A stretch of DNA of 64,000 bases from Methyloceanibacter sp. wino2 (lineage in GTDB: Bacteria; Pseudomonadota; Alphaproteobacteria; Rhizobiales; Methyloligellaceae): assembly GCF_003071365.1 (NCBI RefSeq), contig NZ_CP028960.1, positions 248,001-312,000 of the forward strand, given 5' to 3'. The notes below the pieces were generated by a model. That model made no database searches. It worked only from the letters and a program-made list of their open reading frames with translations, and was not told where the DNA came from. Below, piece by piece: positions 1 to 8,802 of this stretch (position 1 is the stretch's first letter; each line of letters starts with the position of its first letter). The position numbers and the translations under genes are program-made.

Positions 1-46
1 ACGGCCCAAGGACAGCGCAGACGACAAGAGTTCCAAGACGACCTGA
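1..46 (+). CDS. 3' end of an unidentified CDS (14 codons)
   Basis: One frame reads a short charged tail, RPKDSADDKSSKTT, and stops at TGA 44-46. The strong intrinsic terminator 60 bases downstream (107-139) supports a plus-strand gene ending here. The body of the gene lies outside the window and the tail is too short to identify a family. Confidence 0.45.
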   Translation, partial: RPKDSADDKSSKTT

Positions 47-106
47 CATCAGGCGGCTTGAACAGACTGCGAGGGGAGCGCATCGCAGAGCGCACACCGG
101 GAAAGC

Positions 107-139
107 GCCCAGATCTTCGGATCTGGGCATTTTCTTTTT
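107..139 (+). terminator. Rho-independent terminator
   Basis: A perfect 9-bp stem GCCCAGATC/GATCTGGGC is closed by a stable TTCG tetraloop and followed by a T-rich tract (ATTTTCTTTTT). It would end transcription of the plus-strand gene that leaves the window on the left, and it sits just beyond the stop codon of the convergent pabB gene. Confidence 0.9.
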
Positions 140-173
140 GGGATGTCTGTTGCTGCTTCAGCCCAACGGGCGA

Positions 174-1996
174 TCAAACTAAAGGATCCCCGTCCGGACT
201 CCCGGCATCCTGCAACAGCTCGGCTCGAACCAGGCCCCGGACTGAATTGCCGAGATAGACGCGATCGGCCTGCTTGAGGTCGGCCTCGGTCAGTACCGCT
301 TCGCTGGCGGCGGCGCGCGGAAGGTCGAGGAGTTCTTCCCGCAACGTGCCGGGCAGAAGTCCGCAGCGGAGCGCGGGCGTGAACAAGCGCCCATCCCTTT
401 CGACGAAGAGATTTGTCCGCGTGCCTTCCGTCAGTTCACCGCGCTTATTGAGGAAGACGACCTCATCGCACCCTGTGAGGTCCTTCTGCCGTTCCATCTC
501 CCCATCGTAGAACTGGCGCCGCGTGGTCTTGTGGTAGAAGAACGGGTCCGTCTCATCGACGCGCTGGTCCGAGATGACGAACCGCCAGACCGTGTCCTTG
601 GTCGGCAGTTCGATCTCGCGTGAGCTGACCTGCACCGTCCCGTCCTCGAACAACAGCAGACGCACCATTGCCACCGGCGAGGTAATCTTGTCTGCTTCCG
701 CCTCCAGTGCTGCGACGACGGTGTTCCGGTCATAGCGATAACCGAAATGGGCCGCGGATGCCTGGAGCCGCAGAAGATGGCGTTCGAGGAGGTGGTAGCC
801 GCGCTCGCTCTGCCACCGCAGCGTTTCGATCAGTTCGAACGGCCCGCCGGACTCTGTCAGGAACTGCGCCTTGAGCAGGCATTCCGCATGTTCGGAGTCT
901 TCCTTCGAGTCCGCGACGATGCCGCCGCCGATTCCCATCTCACCGCGCCCATCCGACAGGACCGCCGTGCGGATAGCCACGTTGAACTGGCATTCGCCGG
1001 ACGGCGCGATCGTGCCGATGGCGCCGGTATAGATGCCGCGCGGCTCCTTCTCCACTTCGCGGATGATCTCCATCGCCCGCACCTTCGGCGCGCCGGTAAT
1101 CGAGCCGCAGGGAAACAGCGCGCCGAGCATATCGGCGAGTTCCATGTCGGAGCGCAGTTCGGACGTAATGCCCGAGGTCATCTGATGCACGGTGCGATAG
1201 GTCTCGACCGTGAAGAGGTCGGTCACCTCCACCGAGCCGATCCGCGAGACCCGCGCGAGATCGTTGCGCAGGAGATCCACGATCATGAGATTCTCGGCGC
1301 GCTGCTTCTCGTCCATGGCGAGCCAGGTCTTGAGGCGCGCGTCCTCACGCGGCGTCCGGCCTCTCGGGGCGGTGCCCTTCATGGGCCGCGTGGAGAGCTG
1401 TTGATTCTCACGGCGGAAGAACAGTTCCGGCGAGAGCGAGAGAACGGCAAGGTCCGGCGTTTCGATCAGCGCGCCATAGGCGACGAGTTGGCGCCGGCGC
1501 AGCGCCGCGTAAAGCGCGGTCGGATCGCCCTCGAAGTCGAACAGATATTTCTGCGTGAGATTGATTTGATAGACGTCACCGGCGGCGATGTAGTCCTGAA
1601 CGGTTCGGAACGCGCGACCATACTCCTCCCGGGTCCACGACAACTCCAAGTTCGAGATCTTGGCGTGGCCTGCCCCGCCGCGCTCACCGAGCCAGTGGCG
1701 GACAGCTTCGTCCCCATCCGCTTGGGCTCACCGTACAGGCCCACCCAGAAAAGCGGCACCGCGCGGTTCGCGGGCATCAGCCCGGCTAGTTTCGGCTCGA
1801 GGCAATAGCCGAGCTCGTAGGAGAAATAGCCGGCCGCATGGAGGCCGCGCGCCAGCCCATCGGAAATGCGCTGAAGCCCGGAATCGACGTCCTCCGGTCT
1901 GTCGACGCAGACGATCTCCTCGGCCTGCTCGAAAAGCAGGCTGCGCTCACCGGAGGTGAGACTGTCATCTAGAAGAACGAAGGGCGAAGACGTCAT
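174..1996 (-). CDS. pabB: Aminodeoxychorismate synthase I / ADC lyase fusion, broken by one frameshift
   Basis: This enzyme makes p-aminobenzoate from chorismate. The N-terminal part starts at ATG 1996 (MTSSPFVLLDD) and the rest continues in another frame to TAA/TGA at 174. Adding one G to the run at 1673-1676 joins the two frames into about 607 residues (…SAAGAGHAKISNLELSW). The chorismate-binding core shows YQINLTQKY, RPMKGTAPRG, MIVDLLRNDLARV and CGSITGAPKVRAMEII. The C-terminal third resembles class IV aminotransferases such as PabC (YHLLERHLLRL, TEGTRTNLFV). The gene lies about 90 bases behind fhcC on the same strand. That fits a supply role, because p-aminobenzoate is the substrate of beta-RFAP synthase (MptG, 7635-8690) in H4MPT synthesis. 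The break is either a homopolymer sequencing error or a real mutation. Confidence 0.85.
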
Positions 1997-2088
1997 GGAA
2001 AAGTGCAAGGCGACCCAGCTTAAACGCCCAGCATAAAGGAGAAGCGTCCATCCGGCGTCAAGTGTCCGCCGGCGCGGGCTGCCCCGCT

Positions 2089-2892
2089 CTATTCGAGGAT
2101 CAGCATTTCGCCTTTGCCGAGAACGGCCATATCGCCCATGAGCCTGCGGGCGCGGCCGCCGAGGCGAATCCGCATGCCCTGCTCGCGCAGCCATGTTTCC
2201 AACAGGCGAAGGTAGTCGAACTCCATGACGCCGCTGTCCACATAGGTCGGCATGAGGTGGCGCGGCTTGTCTGCGAAAATGAGACTGCCGCGGCGGTTAC
2301 CGTAGCCCGCGTAGCGGCCCGCGCCGCCCCGAAGCAGAAGCGTGCCAGCAACCATCCGGCCGCCCGCGTAGTCGCCAGCCTTGCCGCCGACAACGATGAG
2401 CCCGCGCCGCAGACGCTCTCCCAGAAGCGATCCCGCATCGCCGCCGATGGAAATGAACCCGCCCTTCATACCGAAGGTCTCACCGAAGGCGACGCCGCCG
2501 GCCTGGTCGCCGACATCGCGCCGTACACTGATTTCACCGCCGGACATGCTTGCGCCCACGGACACGCCCGCGCTGCCGTCCACTGCGATCTTACCGCGCT
2601 TCATCTGCGCACCGAGCAGCATGCCGACATCGCCGTCGACCACGATCTCGCCGCCGGCAAGCTTGGCGCCGATCTTGTCGCAACGATCGTCGGTCCCGAC
2701 GAAGTGGAGGTTCTGGACATCCCTGCCCTTCACCTTGAAGGCGTCGCCTACCGTCAGAGCCTCGCGCGTCGTCGCAACCGACAACGCCTCGATCTCTTTG
2801 CGGTTCAGACCGTCGAGACGGCTTGGCACCAACGACGACAGGTCGAGCCGTTGCTCAGGCCGTCCCTTGAGCTCGAAACTAAGCGCGCTCAC
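2089..2892 (-). CDS. fhcC: Formyltransferase/hydrolase complex subunit C
   Basis: This is the 267-residue structural subunit of the Fhc complex, which converts formyl-H4MPT to formate. It belongs to the FwdC/FmdC and GltS C-terminal beta-helix family. The chain is a run of short glycine-spaced turns (GGEIVVDGDVGMLLGAQM, AGRYAGYGNRRGSLIF). The start is GTG at 2892, which overlaps the fhcD stop as GTGA, so the two genes are translationally coupled. It is the last fhc gene of the operon, and pabB follows. Confidence 0.95.
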   Translation of the reverse strand: MSALSFELKGRPEQRLDLSSLVPSRLDGLNRKEIEALSVATTREALTVGDAFKVKGRDVQNLHFVGTDDRCDKIGAKLAGGEIVVDGDVGMLLGAQMKRGKIAVDGSAGVSVGASMSGGEISVRRDVGDQAGGVAFGETFGMKGGFISIGGDAGSLLGERLRRGLIVVGGKAGDYAGGRMVAGTLLLRGGAGRYAGYGNRRGSLIFADKPRHLMPTYVDSGVMEFDYLRLLETWLREQGMRIRLGGRARRLMGDMAVLGKGEMLILE

Positions 2893-3797
2893 CCGACAAT
2901 CTCCTTAAGGTGGAAGTGATGGGGCCCGAGGTTGCCGCCGTAATTGCCGGCCGTGATGTGGGTGATGCCCTCGCGCGCGCCACCCTTGGCAATCGCGTGG
3001 AGGCCCTCATGCATGGCTTCATGGACCGCGTCCGCCGTCAGCCCGTCGATCACGATCTCCAAGACCGCTTCGGCGCTCGGCGGCAGCTCCGAGTCCGCAT
3101 GCCATTTCAGCCCCGGTGCGTAGGCGTGATTGGTTGATGCGATCTGGCCCGCATATTTTGAGCCGACCTTCGAGCCCGACCGCACGATGCCGCCGGGGAA
3201 CGGCGTGATCACATCCGGCACCTCGGCCATGGCCTTGACCGCCCGGGTGCAAGCCGCGAGCACGGCCTTGTGGGACTTGCCGACGACGAGAAGGTTGCCG
3301 CCGCCCACCGCCTTGGTCGTCATGCCGGTCTTTTCCTCGCAAACGAACTCGCCGCCCATGACGGGAATGCGCCAGTAGCGGCGTCCGCCGATGACTTTCG
3401 ACATCTGCCAGCCGTCACCGAAGAAGCGCAAGGAGGAGCCGAGTTTCAGACTCTTCTCGCCCTTGAGCCCCGCGTAGCACGCAGAGCCGGGGCTGGTCAG
3501 CACGCACTGCCCTACCCGGTTGCGCAGCTGCGTCTGCAGCATGTTCGCGTCCATGGTGAACAGCAGCACGGCGACGCCAGGGCGCCCGTCGGGCGTCTCG
3601 GACTTCGACAGGGTGCGCTCGATTCCGCCTTCCGCGCCGCACGCGATCACGGAAGTCGCGAAGCCCGTCATGGTGCGGGCCGAGATCATGGCCCACTCGG
3701 CGGTCGGCGCGGTGATGATGACGCGCGTGCCCACCATGGGGAAGGCTTCCGCGAACGTCTCGACAATGGTGACGCCTTTGACTTTCAGCTCTGGCAT
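2889..3797 (-). CDS. fhcD: Formylmethanofuran:H4MPT formyltransferase (Ftr), Fhc subunit D
   Basis: FhcD moves the formyl group from N5 of H4MPT to the furan cofactor. The 302-residue protein is homologous over its full length to archaeal Ftr, with a typical N-terminus (MPELKVKGVTIVETFAEAFPM) and C-terminal LGPHHFHLKEIV. I chose ATG 3797 over the in-frame start at 3809, because 3797 sits one base after the fhcA stop (3799-3801). The reading frame overlaps fhcC by four bases. In bacteria the Ftr and hydrolase work in one complex, with methylofuran shuttling between sites. Confidence 0.96.
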   Translation of the reverse strand: MPELKVKGVTIVETFAEAFPMVGTRVIITAPTAEWAMISARTMTGFATSVIACGAEGGIERTLSKSETPDGRPGVAVLLFTMDANMLQTQLRNRVGQCVLTSPGSACYAGLKGEKSLKLGSSLRFFGDGWQMSKVIGGRRYWRIPVMGGEFVCEEKTGMTTKAVGGGNLLVVGKSHKAVLAACTRAVKAMAEVPDVITPFPGGIVRSGSKVGSKYAGQIASTNHAYAPGLKWHADSELPPSAEAVLEIVIDGLTADAVHEAMHEGLHAIAKGGAREGITHITAGNYGGNLGPHHFHLKEIVG

Positions 3798-3798
3798 G

Positions 3799-5436
3799 TC
3801 AGCTCGCACAACGAATGGTCGCGAACCGATCGGGACGATCGGAAACGGTTTCGGTCACGCCGAACCATGAGGGGTCGGCGCCATAATAGGTCTCGTAGTA
3901 AGAACGCACGCGCTTTTCGATCTGACGGTCGAAGCCGGGATCCACGTGGTAGCACTGCCCCCAGCTTAGATCGACGACAGTGCCCTTGCGCACGACGAGC
4001 TTGCCGGACTTGAACACCAGGTCGGCGGCGGAGAACATCTTCGTCTTGTTCTTCTGCTCGGTGTAGACGGCGACATCGGCCACCGCGCCCGGCGCCAGAT
4101 GGCCGCGGTCGGTCAGGCCCAAAACCTTCGCCGGCGCCGCGCGCGTCATGATCGCCAGTTCGGACAGGGTGATCTCGCGCGAGATACCGGCGAGCCCCGA
4201 CACCTGACGCGAAGCCTCGGGCAACGCATCGAACCAGCGCGAGCGCTCGTTCTTGTCCATCAAGAGATGGAAGATCTCGGGATAGCGCGTGAAGAGTGCA
4301 CCGTTGGGATGATCGGTCGAGAACAGCACCCGCCAAGGGTCCTCCGCGAGCAGGAAGATCTCGAGGCCGATGGCCCATTGCAGCGCGTTGACGAAGCTCT
4401 TCTTCTTGTAATTGTACGGCACGACGCCCGTGCCGTTGCCTTCGGCCTGGTTGATCACCCACTTTTTCGGGTTGGCGGCACGGCGGCCGTCGAATTGGCG
4501 CAGCACGTCGCCGGAGATCGTGATGGTCTGGCCGAACATGACCTGCCCCACGTCGACCGTCGCCTTCTTGTGCTTGTTGATTGCTTCCATGAGCGCCGGT
4601 GCGCCCGACGAGAAGCCCTTATCGCCTTCCTTGCCGTAGCCATAGAACTGGATATGCGCCAGATGGATCGGGTGTCCTCCGGTCGCTTTCAGCGTCGCCA
4701 CGGCCGTGTCGACATTACCGGCGATGCCGAGATTGTTCGTGTGAACGTGCGGCGGATGGGGCACGCCGAGATCGGCGATGGCTTGCTGCATCGCTTCGAC
4801 GATGCCGCGCGAGGTCACGCCGTATTCGGGCACCTGCTCATCGAGATCGAACGTGCGCGCATTGAACTTGAAGGCCTCGGAGCCGCCGGCGTTGATCACC
4901 TTGAGGCCGAGCGCCTTCGAGTGCGCCAACGTCCAGGCGACGTAATCCTTCAACTCGTCGCTCTTGACGTCGCCCTTGCGGAGCAGGTTGAGCGTGTAGT
5001 CGTCGTTGCCAAGCACCACGAGGCCGGCGCAGTCGATGATCGGGATCGCCGCCATTTCCTTGTGGGCCTGGATGGCATGGGTCGGGATCATCGCCGGCTC
5101 GATCACCGTGGTGTAGCCCATCTCCGCATAACGGATGCCGGTGGCATAGGAGCCCCACACCGCGGGAGACGGACCGTAAGGCTGGCCTTCAGAGGCAGCG
5201 ATGAGCGGAAGCTCGGGCATCAACTGACGGCCGAGCGTCACGTTGGTGCCGGCGATGTGCGAGTGCACGTCGATCGCGCCCGCCATGACGATCTTGCCGG
5301 ACACGTCATGGACTTCGTCAGGCTCGCGACCCTCGGGCGCCGCGACCACGCGGCCGTTCTTCAGATAGACATCGCCCACGGAATCGCGATTGTTCGCGGG
5401 ATCGATGACCCGGCCGCCCTTAAGCTGGATGAGCAT
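3799..5436 (-). CDS. fhcA: Formyltransferase/hydrolase complex subunit A (amidohydrolase)
   Basis: FhcA hydrolyses formyl-methylofuran to formate. The 545-residue protein is an amidohydrolase-fold homologue of archaeal FwdA/FmdA. Likely metal ligands are visible: the HSH pair at residues 58-60, HVHTNN and IHLAHIQFYG in the middle, and the aspartate in STDHPNGALFTRYPE. ATG 5436 overlaps the fhcB TGA (TGATG), so coupling is tight. A TTG one codon earlier is possible but less likely. The order fhcB-A-D-C matches other methylotrophic bacteria. Confidence 0.96.
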   Translation of the reverse strand: MLIQLKGGRVIDPANNRDSVGDVYLKNGRVVAAPEGREPDEVHDVSGKIVMAGAIDVHSHIAGTNVTLGRQLMPELPLIAASEGQPYGPSPAVWGSYATGIRYAEMGYTTVIEPAMIPTHAIQAHKEMAAIPIIDCAGLVVLGNDDYTLNLLRKGDVKSDELKDYVAWTLAHSKALGLKVINAGGSEAFKFNARTFDLDEQVPEYGVTSRGIVEAMQQAIADLGVPHPPHVHTNNLGIAGNVDTAVATLKATGGHPIHLAHIQFYGYGKEGDKGFSSGAPALMEAINKHKKATVDVGQVMFGQTITISGDVLRQFDGRRAANPKKWVINQAEGNGTGVVPYNYKKKSFVNALQWAIGLEIFLLAEDPWRVLFSTDHPNGALFTRYPEIFHLLMDKNERSRWFDALPEASRQVSGLAGISREITLSELAIMTRAAPAKVLGLTDRGHLAPGAVADVAVYTEQKNKTKMFSAADLVFKSGKLVVRKGTVVDLSWGQCYHVDPGFDRQIEKRVRSYYETYYGADPSWFGVTETVSDRPDRFATIRCAS

Positions 5437-6530
5437 CAAGCGGCTCCCTTTTCGTCGATCAGCGTACCGATCTTATTCAACACGTCCGCCACGGTCGGCT
5501 TGTCGGACTTTGCGGACTTGGCCTTGACCACGCCGATACCCGCGATGGGCGGCAGGTAGAGCGCGGCATCGTGGTCGGCGGCGGCCGCGCCCACTTCGAT
5601 CACTACATCGTCGCGGCCCGCCTTCACAGGCTTCGACGACAGCACGATGGACGGGACGCCCCGGAAAGCCCGCGTCGGCGGCGCTACCTCGGCGCCGTCC
5701 AGCGCGTCGATCCAGACGAGGGCATCAGCCTCGCCGCTCTTGAGCAGGCGCTCCGTCTCGAAGGCCCACATGTTGTTCTCAGGGATCTCGCCTGCGAAGC
5801 TCGTCCGTACCGGCAAGGCACAGGTCCAGATGGAACAGAGATTCACGCCGTCGCCGTTGCCGGGCGCGGACATAGCAAGCGTGGACGCGCGGGTCGTCTT
5901 GACGAGATAGCGAACGGTCTCGAGCACCGTATGCATGACCGGCTCTTCGAGCTCGGCCGGATCGTAGACGAACACGACAAACGCAGAGTCCCGCAGCCTT
6001 TGTCCGGCTGAGAGGACTTTCTTGCCAAGCGCTGCGTCGCGAGTCTCAAACGGCATCTCGCGCGTGGCGGCTCCCAGCAACGCCACAAGCTCCGGCAGCG
6101 GGTTCTTGCCGCCGATCTCGGTGGTGCGAATGCCTGCGGGCGTCTTGCCCTTCTTCGTGCCGACAACAATCAGCTCGCGCTTGTTATCGCCGGGGCGCGG
6201 CAGGTTCTTGGCCGGAAACAGTTTTTCCAGGAGATCAGCGTCGCGCTCGCGCGGACCGTCGCCAATCAGAACGACGGTGTCGGCGCGATTGCGAACCTCG
6301 CCGAAGCTCGCCGGAGTCGAGCCGGTCTCGCGCATCACGCGCGCTGCGCGCGACGTGCCTTCACTCGCGGCATGGTCGACCACACCGCCGAGTTTCTGTG
6401 CCAGAGCGAGCGCCGCCGTGGCGCCATCCACATCGGTAAAGAGACCGCCGAAGACCGGGAAACGTGCCTGTGCGAGTAAATCCGCTGCACGTTGGAGCGT
6501 GCTGTCCAAACTCGTTGTCCTCCCAGGCAC
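5436..6530 (-). CDS. fhcB: Formyltransferase/hydrolase complex subunit B
   Basis: The 364-residue protein is related to the archaeal formylmethanofuran dehydrogenase subunit FwdB/FmdB. No CxxC-type iron-sulfur motif is visible in the N-terminal part, as expected for a bacterial enzyme that hydrolyses formyl-methylofuran instead of oxidising it. The 5' end is a GTG at 6530, and the first residues (MPGRTTSLDSTLQRAADLL) are plausible but not proven as the start. It is the first gene of the fhcBADC operon. A tandem palindrome lies about 95 bases upstream. Confidence 0.92.
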   Translation of the reverse strand: MPGRTTSLDSTLQRAADLLAQARFPVFGGLFTDVDGATAALALAQKLGGVVDHAASEGTSRAARVMRETGSTPASFGEVRNRADTVVLIGDGPRERDADLLEKLFPAKNLPRPGDNKRELIVVGTKKGKTPAGIRTTEIGGKNPLPELVALLGAATREMPFETRDAALGKKVLSAGQRLRDSAFVVFVYDPAELEEPVMHTVLETVRYLVKTTRASTLAMSAPGNGDGVNLCSIWTCALPVRTSFAGEIPENNMWAFETERLLKSGEADALVWIDALDGAEVAPPTRAFRGVPSIVLSSKPVKAGRDDVVIEVGAAAADHDAALYLPPIAGIGVVKAKSAKSDKPTVADVLNKIGTLIDEKGAA

Positions 6531-6624
6531 TTCTTCTTGAATCGGCTACAGAGATAAACAGATGGCCTCCCCGGCGCAAGCACAGCCAGTCGGGTTCGAC
6601 GACAAATTTGCTGTCACGGGTCAC

Positions 6625-6642
6625 CCGATCGGGGCCGATCGG
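6625..6642. promoter_or_regulatory. Tandem palindromic octamers upstream of fhcB
   Basis: Two identical self-complementary octamers CCGATCGG are separated by GG, in the 170-base gap between the dehydratase gene and fhcB. The arrangement looks like an operator. No protein is known for it here, and GC-rich DNA yields CGATCG often, so the call is tentative. Confidence 0.3.
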
Positions 6643-6700
6643 CGCGCGATGACAAGATTGCCTACGGACTAAGCATGCGAGCGAACGGCTCGCTCAACGG

Positions 6701-7087
6701 TCAGCTCTTGGGCTTGTCGTATTTGATGTAGGAGAACCGCATGTCGTCCTCGGGTGTCCCCTCCAGGGAACCGCCCTCGCCACCGGGCTGCCAGTGCACG
6801 ACATCCTCGATTTTCTTGGCCAGTTCGAAGTCCTTGTCGCTGATTCCTTTTGCCGCATGGTTCATCAGCCGCACCTCGACCCAGGCGTAAGACGCGGTGA
6901 TGTCCGGGTGGTGCCAGGCCGCTTCGGACAGATGGCCAATGGTGTTGATCACCATCAGCGTGCCCTTCCAGCTATTGGTCTTGTACTTGCGGCGAATCCA
7001 GCCGTCTTCGAGATACCAGTGAGGAAGCTCTTCTTTCAGACGCTTCTCGACCTCGGCCTCGCTGTAGGTGCGCTCTTTCGTTGCCAT
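6701..7087 (-). CDS. Pterin-4a-carbinolamine dehydratase family protein
   Basis: The 128-residue protein belongs to the PhhB/DCoH family, which dehydrates 4a-hydroxytetrahydrobiopterin. The family active-site motif WHHPDI and the following FxxAxxIxxV helix are present (SDKDFELAKKIEDVV). The C-terminus is about 20 residues longer than usual. No aromatic amino acid hydroxylase gene is near. Homologues accompany H4MPT gene clusters in methylotrophs, so a role on a pterin of the H4MPT pathway is inferred. It may lead into fhcB across a 170-base gap. Confidence 0.85.
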   Translation of the reverse strand: MATKERTYSEAEVEKRLKEELPHWYLEDGWIRRKYKTNSWKGTLMVINTIGHLSEAAWHHPDITASYAWVEVRLMNHAAKGISDKDFELAKKIEDVVHWQPGGEGGSLEGTPEDDMRFSYIKYDKPKS

Positions 7088-7214
7088 CGCTCTCGTCTTT
7101 TGAAACAGTGCGCCGCAACATTTTGATCGTTGCGTCGCTCATCAAACTGTAGCCACGCTGAGCATATCGGCGGGCCTTGAGCGGATCAATGGAGGCTGTT
7201 CAAAGGGAACGCGT

Positions 7215-7598
7215 ATGCCCGACATTGAGCGCAACAAAGAGACCGCAACGGCCTTCTATGACCTAGCCTTCAACCAGTGCCGCCCCGCCGAGGCGGTCGC
7301 GCGTTATATTGGAGACACCTATATCCAGCACAACCCACACGTGAAGGATGGGACGGACGGGTTTATCGAGTACTTTGAGGAAATGCAGCGCCGCTATCCC
7401 GGCAAGCGCGTGACCTTCAAGCGGATCCTGGCCGAGGGGAATTTCGTGGTGCTGCATTGTCTTCAGGAATGGCCCGGCGATCAGGACTGGATTGGCATCG
7501 ATATTTTCCGGCTGGACGATGCCGGGAAGGTTGTCGAGCACTGGGACGTCCTTCAACTTGCGCCGGAAAGCTCGGCCAATCCGAACGGCATGTTCTAG
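7215..7598 (+). CDS. SnoaL/NTF2-like protein
   Basis: The 127-residue protein has the SnoaL-like alpha+beta barrel pattern: NKETATAFYDLAFN at the start, then YIQHNPHVKDGTDGFIEYF, and HWDVLQ near the end. A good ribosome site (AAAGGGAA) precedes ATG 7215. Family members are often annotated as polyketide cyclase-like or steroid isomerase-like, but the substrate cannot be told from sequence. It is divergent from the pterin dehydratase gene and ends 36 bases before mptG, so it may share mptG transcription. Confidence 0.75.
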   Translation: MPDIERNKETATAFYDLAFNQCRPAEAVARYIGDTYIQHNPHVKDGTDGFIEYFEEMQRRYPGKRVTFKRILAEGNFVVLHCLQEWPGDQDWIGIDIFRLDDAGKVVEHWDVLQLAPESSANPNGMF

Positions 7599-7634
7599 TG
7601 CTCAAATTTGCGTGCCCAAGAAGTTTTGGCCCTT

Positions 7635-8690
7635 ATGGAAACGATGTTGACTGAGTTGTCCCAGTCCCAGACCGAGAACCACGACGAAAGCCTCGGGCCC
7701 GCAGTGTCGGTCGCCACGACGGCGCGTCTGCATTTTGGGTTCTTCGACCCCAGCGGGCGGACGGCGCGGCCCTTCGGCAGTTTCGGGCTGTCGCTCGACC
7801 GGCCGTGGACGCGGCTGACCCTGCAGCGCGCAGGCGAGACCCTGGTCACCGGGCCGGAGGCGCAACGCGCGGCGCGCTATCTGCGCAAAATCGCGGAGGC
7901 CTACGGCATCGACCACGCCTATCGCTTGGACGTCACGGAGGCGATCCCTTCGCATGCCGGGCTCGGCTCCGGTACGCAGCTCGCGCTGGCGGTCGGCGCC
8001 GCCTTCGGAGCGCTGGAAGGGCTGGACCTCTCCGCGCCCGAAATCGCGGGCATCCTCGGACGGGGCGCGCGCTCCGGGATCGGCATCGCAACGTTCGAGA
8101 CCGGCGGTGCGGTCCTGGACAGCGGACCGTACGACGGGGCCTTGCCGTGGCTCGTAGCACGAGTCCCCTTCCCGGAGCATTGGCGGGCCTTGCTGATATT
8201 CGATCCGCACTCCAAGGGCCTCGACGGCGCGGACGAGGTGGCGGCCTTCGAAACCGCCCCCGCCTATTCGGAGGATGCGCGGTCGGCTCTCGAGACGCGG
8301 GTTCTCGAACGCGCCTTGCCGGCGCTTCAGGACGAAAATTTCGACGTCTTCTGCGAGGAGGTCGGATACCTGCAGGCGCGCATGGGCGAGTATTTCGCGC
8401 CGAGCCAGGGCGGCATCTTCACCAGCCCCCGCGTCGGCGCGGTCCTCGAAGCCTTGCGGGCGGACGGCGTGACCGGGCTCGGTCAGAGTTCCTGGGGGCC
8501 GACCGGCTTTGCCTTCGCCGATTCTGAGGCCGAGGCGGAGCGTCTGTTCGCGATTGCCTTCGATGTCGCGCGTGCGCGCGACGACGGCTCCGCCCTGGAG
8601 CTCATGATCGCCAAGGGCCGCAACCAAGGCGCCGAGATCACGTCCCCGCACCTGACGTCGGCCAAGAATCTGGGCTCAACGGGCGTTTGA
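7635..8690 (+). CDS. mptG: Beta-ribofuranosylaminobenzene 5'-phosphate synthase
   Basis: MptG joins p-aminobenzoate to PRPP with loss of CO2, the committing step of H4MPT synthesis. The protein of about 351 residues is a GHMP-kinase-fold member. It shows the glycine-rich SHAGLGSGTQLALAVGAAF segment and GRGARSGIGIATFETGG. Starts at TTG 7608, ATG 7635 and ATG 7644 are all possible, and 7635 is a compromise. It heads the plus-strand run mptG-mtdB-ATP-grasp-mch, and pabB in the same window can supply its aromatic substrate. Confidence 0.93.
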   Translation: METMLTELSQSQTENHDESLGPAVSVATTARLHFGFFDPSGRTARPFGSFGLSLDRPWTRLTLQRAGETLVTGPEAQRAARYLRKIAEAYGIDHAYRLDVTEAIPSHAGLGSGTQLALAVGAAFGALEGLDLSAPEIAGILGRGARSGIGIATFETGGAVLDSGPYDGALPWLVARVPFPEHWRALLIFDPHSKGLDGADEVAAFETAPAYSEDARSALETRVLERALPALQDENFDVFCEEVGYLQARMGEYFAPSQGGIFTSPRVGAVLEALRADGVTGLGQSSWGPTGFAFADSEAEAERLFAIAFDVARARDDGSALELMIAKGRNQGAEITSPHLTSAKNLGSTGV

Positions 8691-8802
8691 GGTTCTTTCC
8701 AGTCGCGCTCGATGTGCTAAAGCGGAAGTCATAAGAGCAACACACCCGGCCGACCGCGTGGAGAAGCGCGCAGGCCGCATCAAGTCTGGGGAGATGGCAG
8801 CG

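Noticed and set aside
747-1808. A 353-codon open frame opposite pabB
   Set aside because: Its product is Arg-rich with no family match, while the opposite strand has clear PabB motifs.
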